From Macrocybe gigantea (taxonomy: Eukaryota; Basidiomycota; Agaricomycetes; Agaricales; Callistosporiaceae): a DNA stretch of 64,000 nucleotides. This document shows positions 11,323-21,125 of the stretch, piece by piece. Where the stretch lies: contig SJRY01000334.1 in the NCBI GenBank assembly GCA_011319805.1, positions 22,983 through 86,982 on the forward strand. The letters run 5' to 3'. Position numbers and translations under genes: made by a program. Numbering within the stretch: the first letter of the stretch is position 1; every line of letters starts with the position of its first letter. The notes beneath the pieces are model-generated. The model saw only the letters and a list, made by a program, of their open reading frames with translations, did no database searches and had not been told where the DNA came from.

Positions 11323-12281
11323 CCCAAGCACAGTCAACTGATCTGGATAGAGTCTGGAGGATGCTCTCTAAATTGTCTGATGACTTGATTGGTACCAAGT
11401 CCATACCGAGCAAATTGCCAGCAAGGTCAGAGATAAACTCAGGCACACTGTCTTTTGAAAGGGTCCGGTGTGGATCGGAGAGGTCCAGCAGTGGTATATC
11501 TAGAGAGAGTGCCAGCAGACAATGGTCCGAAGTCAGTCTCAAGTCATCGCGAACAAGTGGTGCCACCCCACCATATTAACAGGGGTGAACATCAAATCGA
11601 TAACTGAGGGCCAAAGCTCCACATTATGTGAGATGAAGGTCGGGCCATGATTAGATGGCTCTGCCCAATCAAGGCCAAGAACAAGCGCTGCATGACACAG
11701 CATCTCTCCTTGTATGCGCTGTAAAGTATGGACTCTATCCCAGAGTTCATAGTGACAATTGAAGTCCCCTCCTAGATAAGATAAGTTGGGGAAGTCAGGT
11801 CTTTCAGCACAATCGTGCAGTAGATGAATAGCACTTCTGTCTACATCAGAGTAGGCATTTGCAAGGAACAGAGGCTCTCCAGGAGTGGAGAAACTGACGA
11901 TCATCAGATTGTGACTATCAACAAGGTTGCGTCGAAGGGAGGGATGCAACCAATGTAATCGGTTGTGGACATATGCCATCACACAAGGCAGATTCTCATA
12001 TGATGAGCGGCAAACAATGCAGGTCCAGTCAGGGTGACTGGGACCTCCAATTACAGGCTCGCCATCAGTGCTGTGTACTGATGGGCTTGTCTTAGAAGGT
12101 TCCAAGCAGGCTCTTGGAAGAACAAAATATCATAGTCCTCTCCAAGAGTGGAGAGGAGGATGTCCATATGTACATATTTCCTATTTATATTTTGAGAGAA
12201 AATACAAAACGAAGAAATCAAAGAGCATCCGCCTGACCCAGGGACACCAGCTGGGGCTGATCCACTGGAGGTGTTGCTCAT
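11323..12281 (-). pseudogene. LINE-2 ORF2 N-terminus (APE endonuclease), partial
   Basis: It starts ATGAGCAACACC at 12281, overlapping the ORF1 stop by four bases. Frames: 12281-12051, then 12105-11539 and 11566-11323 after shifts. Endonuclease signatures FFQEPAWN, GGDFNCHYELWD and TSDHCLLALS are present. Truncated before the RT. Confidence 0.8.
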
Positions 12282-14127
12282 GATGTGTCGGCCTCCGCAT
12301 TATGCTGCGGGGAGGCATTAGAATATTTGGGACTTGACCGTATTTGATCATGTACCAGCTGATAGTGTTGTTTGATCCACTCTGGATCAAAACGGTTCTT
12401 CCAGAAGGCGCACTTCTGGTCATCAGTGGAGTGGTCTTTGCCACAGCTAAGACACTTCGGAGCATGCAGGCAGGGTTGACCTGCCGGGGTTGCCTCACGA
12501 GGAGGGTTGGCCTTGGGTCTTGCCTTGCAGCAAGACACGAGTATGCGATGATGCTCCTTTCTGTGGGACTCCCCACAGATTGGGCAGCAGAGGGACTGCT
12601 GGTTACACTTTAGAGCAGAGTGTCCCCAGCGCCAACAACATTCACAGAGAGGGACTCCTGGCAATGAGAGGGCAGCACGGAAGTGGCATCGCCAGTTCCA
12701 GACCATAACGGTGCAGTTGTCCAGAGCTTTAACATTCTGGCCAGTGGACGTATCTTTGATATTGAACCAAACGGTTGCAGTATCAGAATTCTTGGAGTTG
12801 CGCATGATGCAAGGGACTCCAACGAGGGTGATGAGGTCTGAGAATGAAGAGTCCTGGAGAATCTTGTATGCTTGCTGGGCAGTGATGACACTTCCATCGG
12901 TGTTGAGGTATGGTACATCAAGCAGTTTCACATAGGAAATGCTCGTAGGAATAGCGAGCTTGACAGTAGAACCAGCCGGAGCGCACCGGAGGGTGGCCTC
13001 ATGCAAAATGCCGAGGTCCTTGGGCAATGCCACCTTCATCATCAAGCACGAAAATGAGGAGGCAGAGTGGTCCTGGATGGATTCGCATTGAATCCAGGAT
13101 TTGCCAGTGGTCAGCCCTCAATTGAAGGCAGAGAGCAGAGTCCCAGCGGCAACAGACACATTGTCCGCTGGGAAAGTAAAGAACACCCTGACATTATGTC
13201 GGGACAGGCCATGGGAAGTGGACTTTGCCTTCTTCTTAGGTGGTCCAGAAGGCTCCCCGGTCGCTTCCTTTTGCAAGGAGACGATCCTTTCCACGGGGAG
13301 GTGTGGGAATATCTTTGCCAAAGCCACAATGGCTTCGGCAGGGGTATTGGCTGGTTGGGCCAAGGCTTGCACATATGAGCGCTTGCCAGCAGCAGGGTGG
13401 GTAGCCCTATTGACAGGAGGGGGCGGACCATGACCCAGAGTTCGGGAGTGTGACCGTGGTTGCGGTAGGGGGCAGTTTGGGTTCCAAGGCGGTCTCAGAG
13501 AGCGAGCACCCATGTTCGAATAAGAGTCTTCCGGGCATACCATACCAGAAGGAGAGGTATGAGGGTCAGCAAAACGAGTCACTTTTCCATGAGAGGGGAG
13601 GTGGGCATTGACAATTTCTTGCAAACGCCTCCCTAAGGGGTGCTGGGGCCCATCAAGCATAGAGACAGAAAACATATTGACGTTGCCTGCACTGCTGACC
13701 AAAGTCGCAATGCCCTCAGCAATAGCATATTGATATCCTGCCAGAATAGGGATGGAGGATGAGCTGACCTTCAAGATTCAGGCCTTGACGGCAGCGAGAG
13801 ATTTGGCTGTAGCCTTAGCTTCACCGTGAAGGAACTGATCCCCTTTGGAAAAGATCATAATGCCAATAGTGTTGTCATTGTATGCTGCCTCAGTGGACAG
13901 GATCGATGGAGAGGGGGGAGCAGAGGGTACAGTAGGCCCTCCTGCATTAGAGGGGTTGGTGTCGTCGGTATCCATGAGACCATCACCACCTTGGAAGAGA
14001 AGGCTTGCATTCCCCGATGGGGAGGAGGAGCGGGAGAATGGAATGGGCTAGCAGAGGGCTGTCCAGGGTGCGGGTTGAGCAGTGCATGGCCACCGCCACT
14101 GACGATGTTGAGCAGGTCATCGCTCAT
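12278..14127 (-). pseudogene. LINE-2 ORF1 (gag-like, three zinc knuckles), frame-broken
   Basis: It starts at the ATG near 14127 (MSDDLLNIVSGG, the family start) and ends at TGA 12278-12280. Pieces lie in more than one frame. The N-terminal part is Pro/Ser-rich; the middle segment carries VERIVSLQKEATGEPSG and a Lys-rich stretch; the C-terminal 255 residues have three CCHC-like knuckles (CECCWRWGHSALKC, CPICGESHRKEHH, CLSCGKDHSTDDQKC), typical of nucleic-acid-binding ORF1 proteins of Tad1/I-type LINEs. The stop overlaps the ORF2 start in ATGA. Confidence 0.8.
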
Positions 14128-14320
14128 AGAAAAACTCTGGTAGGTCAGTTGATTTTCAGCCGATTTTCACGATATGAAAGATGAAGGTGCTCAAGAGTAT
14201 ATGAAATTCAGGTCTGCAACTTGATACGAGATCTGCCCAGTCAATGATGGTGTAGAGCAATGGAAACGATGACAGTAAGTTGTTTACACTTGTTTACAAA
14301 TGGGCATTGCGGAAAGAGGC

Positions 14321-14389
14321 GTTGTTGGCCTAGTTTTAACATGGCTTCATTATATGCTTGTTGTCATAATAATGATCAATTTTGTAACA
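14321..14389 (-). repeat. Start of Gypsy-1 3' LTR
   Basis: On the minus strand the sequence TGTTACAAAATTGATC follows the purine-rich CTAAAAAGGGATGA, as expected for polypurine tract plus LTR start. It resembles the start of the LTR at 44599 (TGTTACGATTTC). Only 69 bases remain before LINE-2. Confidence 0.6.
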
Positions 14390-14529
14390 TCATCCCTTTT
14401 TAGGAATCACATCCTTGTGATAATTGTCTTTTTAATCTTTGTGTTTCTTATTATTTCTGTCCTTGTCCTTCTGTTCAATGGCTTTATTCTTTCGTTGCTG
14501 CCACACTTTCCATGCTACATCAAGCCACT

Positions 14530-14546
14530 GCTTGACTTCTTTTAGA
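14530..14546 (+). repeat. Target-site duplication of SINE copy 1, left
   Basis: GCTTGACTTCTTTTAGA, repeated at 15752-15768 directly after the SINE tail. Confidence 0.92.
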
Positions 14547-15751
14547 GGCCCCAGTAGCCCAGTGGTTTAATCGCCACTAAAGACTGGAGAGGTGGCTGTG
14601 CAGCTACTGGAAAGGTTGTGGGTTTGATTCCCACTCATCCCCTGTATCTTGAAAGTAGGGATAGGCATGTGACCTATCATCAGTTACAGTCATATGCTTG
14701 GTGATTCAGGTTGGTAATCAACTCTGAGGCAGTACCATGGCCATGTGACCTTCCATAACTAGAGTGGTAACCTGGTCACATGATAGGGATAATCACAGGA
14801 GCCCAAAGTGGCAGGTCAGGTGACTCCTGACAGGCCGTGCCTGAAATAGTCATGTGATTTATCATATGATCAAGTAGAAAGTGAAAGCACAGGGCATGGT
14901 AAGTAGGGAAAGAACTTGAGAACTACCCGACCTATGATGCGCACCCTGTAATGGGGCATTCCAGAGCATGCATGCTTCTGGAAGGTGCCGTGCACCCTGT
15001 AATAGGGAGTTTCTTCAGACTGCGAGCTTAGAACAGGACACCCTCCACTGTTTAATCTCATGCCCAGTCTAACCAACTGGATTAGGCTGGGAATCTGGTC
15101 GTTAGTCAGCATTGGTAGTGTAGACTGGTCCTTGGGCACATTTGGAGAGTCCCCAGACCTAGGAGTAGCCACCACATGACCATAAAGCACTGCTCAGATG
15201 GGAGCCTGAGACCTCCTTGTAGGGCATGCATAACTGGGTTAAGCATGGGTATAGAACTCCCTGGCCTAGGCCTTAGGTCTAGGATGCACACTGGGGCTGG
15301 ATGCTGGCAAGGCAGAGACCTGAGATACAATTGGGGATCCACGCCCTCTGGGCATCAGTAAACCATGTACTCAGAAGTGGGAAAATTAAAGTAGGTGGGG
15401 CTTACCAATACCCAGTGTCTCTGTTCACTTGGCCTCTTGGTAACTTGCTTCCTAGCTGAAATTTGGACTGTGGCAGACTAGGGCAGTCTCCTGACTCCGG
15501 CCTGAGAGGACTCATCCTCTGCCAGTTCACCTGGATGACTAATCCAGGCTTTGAATCTAAGTTGATTCTGGGGTCTAGACATGGAATTCCACCAGTTAGT
15601 CTAGCACCTATCCTGCAAAGGAGACAGTGATAAGGATCCTCCACTTGGAGGGCCCTAAACTTTGTGTATTTATCATAGGTACCCTCATGTATTTACAAGC
15701 GGACTGCCATCGAGCACCACTATATAAATTGTTGCTTTAAAAAACAAAAAA
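14547..15751 (+). mobile_element. Long tRNA-headed SINE with LINE-derived tail (copy 1)
   Basis: Bounded by a 17-bp target-site duplication. The head (about 14547-14640) has RNA polymerase III box A (TAGCCCAGTGG) and box B (GGTTTGATTCCC); a short hairpin between them resembles the variable arm of a class II (Ser/Leu-type) tRNA. The ~1-kb body shows no convincing coding sequence. The last ~90 bases before the A-rich end match the 3' end of the LINEs (TATTTACAAGCGGACTGCCATCGAG...). At about 1.2 kb it is unusually long for a SINE. It carries a ~51-bp segment (about 14950-15003) between two GCACCCTGTAAT repeats that copies 2 and 3 lack. Confidence 0.85.
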
Positions 15752-15768
15752 GCTTGACTTCTTTTAGA
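15752..15768 (+). repeat. Target-site duplication of SINE copy 1, right
   Basis: GCTTGACTTCTTTTAGA, the same as 14530-14546. Removing the SINE and one copy restores continuous Gypsy-1 sequence. Confidence 0.92.
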
Positions 15769-15899
15769 TTTGTCATTCAGCCAGTAAGCATCTGTTTTTT
15801 GGGTATCAGTTTTAGTTATTGACTTTGGAGGCAGATCCAGATCTCATCAAATATGTAGTTGAACAGGATCTTTGACATCTAAGCATGGTGAAGGCAGGT

Positions 15900-18215
15900 A
15901 TGCATGACCTTTTTTAGTAGTGGTCATGGTGGTAGCTGACATTGTCCATGTTCTAGGAATGGTGCCTTGGGATTCTGTTAATGAAATTCTGCAACTGTGT
16001 TTAGTGCATTTGCAATAATATTCTCTGCAGGCTCCCATGTGATGTCCTCTATAAAATATTCCTTCCACTATATTCTGTATTGTAGTTTTCCTTGATTCCA
16101 TTAAGAATTTACTACTGCTTCAATTTCATATTTCTTTTCTCCTTCCACAATAATAGAAGAAGGCTGTTTAAGAACTGTTACTGCTTTTTGTCATAAGAAT
16201 GTCTGTGCTATGTAAGGAGTAAGCTCAGATTTGTTATGGACAGGATGGATCTTCCAGTGTTCTGGCAGTTCAAGTTTGTAGGCTGATTCTTCTATTCGCC
16301 ATTTGATTTTGAAAGAACCAAATTGCTTGTCATTAAGCATATCAGTCAGCCAGTTAGTCATAATGTTGGTTCCTTCTAGCCAGACCTGATTGCCTTTGTG
16401 ATACTCTTGGGCAGGCTTTTGTTTTTAATCATAGGTCTGTTTCATAGTTTCTGTGGCTTTCAAAAAGAGGTCTATTGGTGAATTCTTTTGTAGTTTGTAA
16501 CTTTACATTATGCTTCAGAGATTCCTTTCTGGTATATGGCTGTTGCCCATGATTTAAGTAGAATAGGGAGTACCTGTCACTGAATGAATCTGATTATTAT
16601 AACAGAATTCGGCCATCAGTAGCCAATCTGCACAGTTCATTTGCTAGTAGTTGATAAAGAGTTTCAGATACTGCTTGAGTTCTTGATTGACTCTTTCTGT
16701 TTATTCATCAGTTTGTAAATGATATGGCATTAAAGGGATTCCTTTGACTCCCAGAAGTGTGTAGAGGTCCATCATGAAATTTGAGACCAATTATTGCCCT
16801 TGATCGCTAATGACTTTTTTAGAAAGTCCATAATTCAGGAATATGGTATTGCATAGTTTACGAGCAATCCCTTCTGCTATGATTTCCATATTGACCAGTA
16901 CAGATTTGGCTTCTTTTGTGAACTGATCTACCATTACCATGATACTATCAAATTCTTGTGACATGGGAAGAGGGCCAATGAGATCTACTAATATGATCTC
17001 CCATAGTTCCTTTGGTACTTCATTCAGATGTAATGGGGCATGCTTCCAATCTCTGATAATTTTTATTTGTTAGCATTTGTCATATCCATTGATATATGCC
17101 TTGATATCATTCATTATCTTAGTTCACTAGAAGTTATGCATAATTAACTCATGCATTTTTGTCTGTCTTAGGTGTCCTGAGATTTGATCAGAGTGGTGTA
17201 TCTCAATGATTTGTTCCCTTATCTTTTAGCTTTTAGAGACATAGTACCATTTCAGCCATGTAATGATCCAATCATTTTCCTTCCAACCGTATTTGCCTTC
17301 ATTAAGATATTTTTAGATCTCGGGCTCTCTTTGTTTTCAAGCTTATTTTATCTGGTCCAAAATATCCTGGAACTCTGGTGTCAGCATGATCTTTGCTATA
17401 AAGATTCAGTGAAAAACCTCTGGTTTTAGGAGTATACATTTTCATTATTGTTCTCCCTCTTCTTATGGTCTAGTTGTCTCGACAGACTGTCTGCCTTTGT
17501 CATTGACTTTCCAGGTTTGTGCTCCAGGATAAAATCATAATCCTAGAGTTCTGAGATTCAATGAGCCTGCCTGTGATTTAGTTTCTAAGGTTTTTAGAAG
17601 TATTCAAGATTTTTGTAATCTGTCCAAATCTTGAATTTTTGCTTGGCACTGCAGAGATATTAGTACTATTCCTCAAGTCCTGTCATGATTGCAAGCATCT
17701 CTTTGTTATAGATCTTATAATTCTGTTCTGTCAGATTTAATGACTTTAACATAAAGGCCACTGGTCTCCAAGTACCATTGGATTGTTCCTGAGAAAGAAT
17801 GCCTCCTATTGCATAGTTTGAAGTGTTGACTTCCATTTGGAATTTTCTGTCATCTCAAAGCATCGCAATGATTGGTACTGAGCAGATCCAGTTTTTTAAT
17901 CCTTTGAATGCATTGTCTTGGGCCTTTTCCCATGTCCAACTGGGTTTCATGATCTTTGTGAATTCTTTGATAAAGCACTGATAGAAGTTGCAAAAGCTAA
18001 GAAATTGTTGGATGTCCCTTTTACAGGTGGGTTTCAGCCATTCTTTGACACCTTTGACTTTTATGAGATCTATCTTAATGCCATTCTTGGAGATGATCAT
18101 TCTGAAGTACTCTACTTCTATCTGATGAAACAAGCATTTCTCAGGTTTTAGGTAAAGCTTGTTGTCCTTGAGCTTTTCCAGCACATATTAAATGAGTCTT
18201 TTGTATTCATTTATG
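15900..18215 (-). pseudogene. Gypsy-1 pol remnant: RT, RNase H, integrase, chromodomain
   Basis: Many frameshifts and stops. A 109-residue open segment (18184-17855) contains the RT connection to RNase H (FLSFCNFYQCFIKEFTKIMK). The integrase C-terminal part near 16230-16420 aligns base by base with 38215-38400. A decayed chromodomain is readable at about 16130-15950 (WKEYFIEDITWEPAEN). Chromodomain Gypsy elements use this module for integration into marked chromatin (family knowledge). Confidence 0.78.
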
Positions 18216-18408
18216 CATCTCTTTCCACAACACCCACTTGTATACAAGTATAAACAACACTCGCACACCATTTTACTTATTCTACAGCTTCATTGTGTGG
18301 GCTGATCTCTAATCTGGTTGCAAATCCAGGTTTATACATCCTTGAGCACTTCTTCTTTTCTATATCATAAAAATTGGACTGAAATCACCCAAGTTATAAA
18401 GAGTTTCC

Positions 18409-18904
18409 ATGAGCAGCGATCTGCTCAATCTCATTGGCAGCAGGGGAGGCTTTGATCCTTCTTCACTTAATCCGCATCCTGGGCAGCCTGTCACAACTGC
18501 AGGCCCATCAGGCAGTCAGGCCATGCCCCAATCCTCAAGGAAAGCAGGCCTTCTTTTCCAAGGCAATGACAGCCTTATGGACACTGATAAAGCCCTACTT
18601 TCTGGTCCTGTTGGACCTTCCAACCCCACTGCTCCTTCCTCTCTATTTGTGCTATCCACCAATACAGCATATAATGATGACTTAATCAGCATAGCCTCCT
18701 TTGCTGAGGATGATTGGTTCCTCCATGGTGAGGCCAAGGCGGCCGCTGAATCCCTGGCTAGCTTGCGGGACTGGTTCCACAAGGTTGGCGCTTCCCCTGT
18801 CTCTATTCTGGCAGGTTATCAATATGCACTTGCTGAGGGTATTGCAGCCTTGGTTGCAACTGCCAGTGAGGTCAACATGTTCTCTGTCCCCACCTTCGGC
18901 AGAT
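18409..18904 (+). pseudogene. LINE-D ORF1 N-terminus
   Basis: It opens MSSDLLNLIGSRGGFDPS and aligns with the other ORF1 copies through AEGIAALVATASEVNMFS. It is interrupted by the LTR element at 18905-18910; the rest of the N-terminal half (20469-20726) follows after it. The ORF1 C-terminal zinc knuckles are absent from this copy. Confidence 0.8.
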
Positions 18905-18909
18905 CACAG

Positions 18910-19129
18910 TGTCGGAATACGACCGTGACGCCAATGTCACTTGTCATGCCGATGCTGCGCCCGCCGCTATCCGCTGGCTAAAATAAAAGGAAGAAATTTT
19001 TTATTTACTAATTTAGAGTACAAACTGTGTATTTAAGCGCCCGAAAATCATAGAGTATGGGCACGCGTTTGCCCACCCGCCAATCGTCTCTCTTCGTTGC
19101 CGCGTCGTCATCCTTGGCTAATTTTATCA
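18910..19129 (+). repeat. 5' LTR of the gag-only element
   Basis: TGTCGGAATACG...TTTTATCA, 220 bp. It differs from the 3' LTR at nine positions, all transitions. Confidence 0.93.
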
Positions 19130-19376
19130 CAAATGCGCAAAACCTTCGTCGAGTCCGTTGACCTGTCGTCCTGCCACAAGGGGCCGAAGCCTTGATTGAT
19201 TGATTGCCATCGTTTCCCGTTTCGTCGCCGTTCGTCGTACCTTGATTGCCTATCGGAGGCCGAAGTCCGATTGATCTCGTCGTGTCCCTGTCGTTGTCGT
19301 CGCCGTCATTGTCGTTGCCGCCGTTGCCGTTATTGTCATTACCATTTTTGTCGCCGTCACCATCGTCGCCGCCGTT

Positions 19377-20189
19377 ATGCCATCACCAGATTCGAAGTTC
19401 GAAAAACTTACTGATGGAAATTATGTGGAGTGGAAAATCTATATGGAAGCCCTCTTAACAAGGAAGAACCTCTTCGAGGTTGTGGATGGAACCGAGAGAC
19501 ACCCAGGGGGGAATGAAGGGACGAAGAAGGTCAAGGACTTTTACCGAAAGCAGGCCGAGGCCCATGCCGAGATCATCCTCAATGTCTCATCATCCCAATT
19601 AGTCCATTGCAGTCCCGCGGACCCTTACGTCATCTGGACCAATCTGACAACCATTCATACAGCCCAAGGCCGTTCCACCGTGCTCGCTCTTCGCCGTCGT
19701 CTTCACCGTATCCATTTCGAGAAAAACGAGACCATGTCTGCTTATGTATCCCGCGTTCGTCACATCAGTTTCTTGCTTGACCAGGCCGGAGTTCCTGTTT
19801 CAGAAGAAGATATGATTCTCGCGATCACCGCCGGACTTCCCCATTCGTACGACAATCTTATCGTGTCGCTTGATGTCCTCGCTGATGAAGATTACAAATT
19901 GTCGACTATTATCACACATCTCAATAATGAGTACGAACGTCAACACATGTATTCGTTCTCATCTCGCGTTGTCGAATCCAAAAATGATGAAGCCCTGTCC
20001 GCCGTTCACACGCCGTCATCGAAACCAGCCCCGAAGCTCGCCCACATCACGTGCTTCTCCTGTGGGGAGAAGGGCCATTATCAGGCCAATTGCCCGAATT
20101 GCGCGCCCGGATCATCGTCTGCCAAACATGTCAAACATGCCGTTGCCGCTGCCGAAGTATCCGATTCCTATTCCGATGAAGGCCTCTAG
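19377..20189 (+). CDS. Copia-type Gag protein of a non-autonomous LTR element
   Basis: An intact 270-residue ORF that starts MPSPDSKFEKLTDGNYVEWK, the usual opening of copia Gag (UBN2/gag-polypeptide family), with the long alpha-helical capsid-like middle (SSQLVHCSPADPYVIWTNL, LRRRLHRIHFEKNETMSAYV). It ends in one canonical CCHC zinc knuckle, CFSCGEKGHYQANC (about residues 223-236). The protein would package the element's RNA; the other functions must come in trans. A TCG/CCG-rich leader (19200-19376) precedes it. The ORF is intact although the LTRs have diverged by about 4%, which suggests selection on gag or chance; a relative elsewhere in the genome would decide. Confidence 0.9.
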   Translation: MPSPDSKFEKLTDGNYVEWKIYMEALLTRKNLFEVVDGTERHPGGNEGTKKVKDFYRKQAEAHAEIILNVSSSQLVHCSPADPYVIWTNLTTIHTAQGRSTVLALRRRLHRIHFEKNETMSAYVSRVRHISFLLDQAGVPVSEEDMILAITAGLPHSYDNLIVSLDVLADEDYKLSTIITHLNNEYERQHMYSFSSRVVESKNDEALSAVHTPSSKPAPKLAHITCFSCGEKGHYQANCPNCAPGSSSAKHVKHAVAAAEVSDSYSDEGL

Positions 20190-20243
20190 GCTTGCGGGGG
20201 AGTACCGCAACCCATGAGGATTGGCGTCGCGCTCGCGGGGGAG

Positions 20244-20463
20244 TGTTGGAATACGACCGTGACACCAATGTCACTTGTCATGCCGATGCTGCGCCCGCCG
20301 CCATCCACTGGCTAAAATAAAAGGAAGAAATTTTTTATTTACTAATTTAGAGTACAAACTGTGTATTTAAGCGCCCGAAAATCATAGAGTACAGGCGCGC
20401 GTTTGCCCACCCGCCAATCGTCTCTCTTCGTTGCCGCGTCGTCACCCTCGGCTAATTTTATCA
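20244..20463 (+). repeat. 3' LTR of the gag-only element
   Basis: TGTTGGAATACG...TTTTATCA, 220 bp, followed by the target-site duplication CACAG. Confidence 0.93.
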
Positions 20464-20920
20464 CACAGCACCATCTTGGAGCATGCCTGCAAGAGATTGT
20501 GGACACTGCCTCCTCTTCTTTCTGTGGAAAGGCAACTCATTTCACTGACCCCGCTTGTCACACATCTCCTTCAGGCATGATTCACCCGCAGGACTCTTGC
20601 TCTAACCAGAGCACACGCCCTTTGAGACCACCTCAGAACCCGAATCACCCTTCCTCCCCACCTCCATGATCTTGCTCCCGGACTCCTGGATGAGGCCCTC
20701 TGCCTCCTGTCAACAGGGCTACTTGCCACCTCTTTCTGCAATGCCCATTTGTAAACAAGTGTAAACAACTCACTGTCATCATTTCCATTGCTCTACACCG
20801 TCATCGACTGGGCAGATCTCATATCAAGTTGCAGACCTGAGTTCTACATACTCTTGAGCACCTTCATCTTTCATATTGTGAAAATTGGCTGAAAATCAAC
20901 TGACCTACCAGAGTTTTTCT

Positions 20921-21125
20921 ATGAGCGACGACCCGCTCAATATTGTCAGCAGCGGGGCCATGCACCGCTCAACCCACACCCTGGATGGCCCTCTGCTGGC
21001 CCATCCCGTTCCCCCGCTCCTCCTCCCCCATTGGGGAATGCGAGCCTCCTCTTCCAAGGTGGCGACAGTCTCATGGATACCAACGACACCAACCCCTCTA
21101 ATGCAGGAGGGCCTACCATACCCTC
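20921..21125 (+). pseudogene. LINE-A ORF1 start segment
   Basis: It starts ATGAGCGACGACCCGCTCAA and runs to CTACCATACCCTC, where SINE copy 2 was inserted. The continuation is found inverted, ending at 25703. Confidence 0.8.

Larger units (their letters stand above)
11323..14320 (-). mobile_element. Inverted 5' half of a LINE (LINE-2)
   Basis: Minus-strand copy of the same LINE family. Its 5' end is at 14320 (reads GCCTCTTTCCGCAATGCCC on the minus strand). It holds the 5' UTR, all of ORF1 and the endonuclease part of ORF2, and stops at 11323 inside the region between endonuclease and RT. There is no 3' end or A tail. The junction with copia at 11322/11323 shares one base. It abuts the Gypsy LTR fragment on its 5' side. 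The missing 3' half means deletion or non-homologous joining after insertion. Confidence 0.88.
14321..18215 (-). mobile_element. Degenerate chromodomain Gypsy element (Gypsy-1), 3' two-thirds
   Basis: The minus-strand order is RT (from 18215), RNase H, integrase, chromodomain, 3' untranslated part, polypurine tract and the first 69 bases of the 3' LTR. It is clearly related to the element at 38200-43063 along its length but far more decayed and A+T rich. It is cut at 18216 by a LINE 5' end and at 14320 by LINE-2. A SINE is inserted at 14546. The gag and protease parts are not in the window. Confidence 0.82.
18910..20463 (+). mobile_element. Gag-only LTR retrotransposon (TR-GAG type)
   Basis: A complete 1554-bp element: two 220-bp LTRs (TG...CA), a 5-bp target-site duplication (CACAG at 18905-18909 and 20464-20468), one gag ORF and a purine-rich tract (GCGGGGGAG) just before the 3' LTR. 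There is no protease, integrase, RT or RNase H, so it must rely on an autonomous copia relative for movement. This matches the described class of terminal-repeat retrotransposons with a GAG domain. The ends and TSD make the boundaries certain. Confidence 0.92.
18216..20726 (+). mobile_element. LINE 5' fragment (LINE-D), split by a gag-only LTR element
   Basis: It starts with the family 5' end (CATCTCTTTCCACAACACCC), has the 5' UTR and an ORF1 start at 18409, and is interrupted at 18909 by an LTR element whose target-site duplication CACAG is present on both sides. ORF1 sequence resumes at 20469 and breaks off near 20726, where another LINE 5' end begins. The fragment thus lacks the C-terminal half of ORF1 and all of ORF2. 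Confidence 0.85.

Noticed and set aside
13067..13433. Plus-strand open frames across LINE-2
   Set aside because: They are antisense shadows of LINE ORF1 coding sequence on the minus strand.
14547..14640. A functional tRNA gene at the SINE head
   Set aside because: Boxes A and B are present, but the acceptor stem cannot be closed, and the same head recurs in three SINE copies with a shared body and TSDs.
19196..19458. Ser/Pro- and Arg-rich peptides before the gag ORF
   Set aside because: They come from a TCG/CCG-rich leader read in other frames; no start context or domain supports them.
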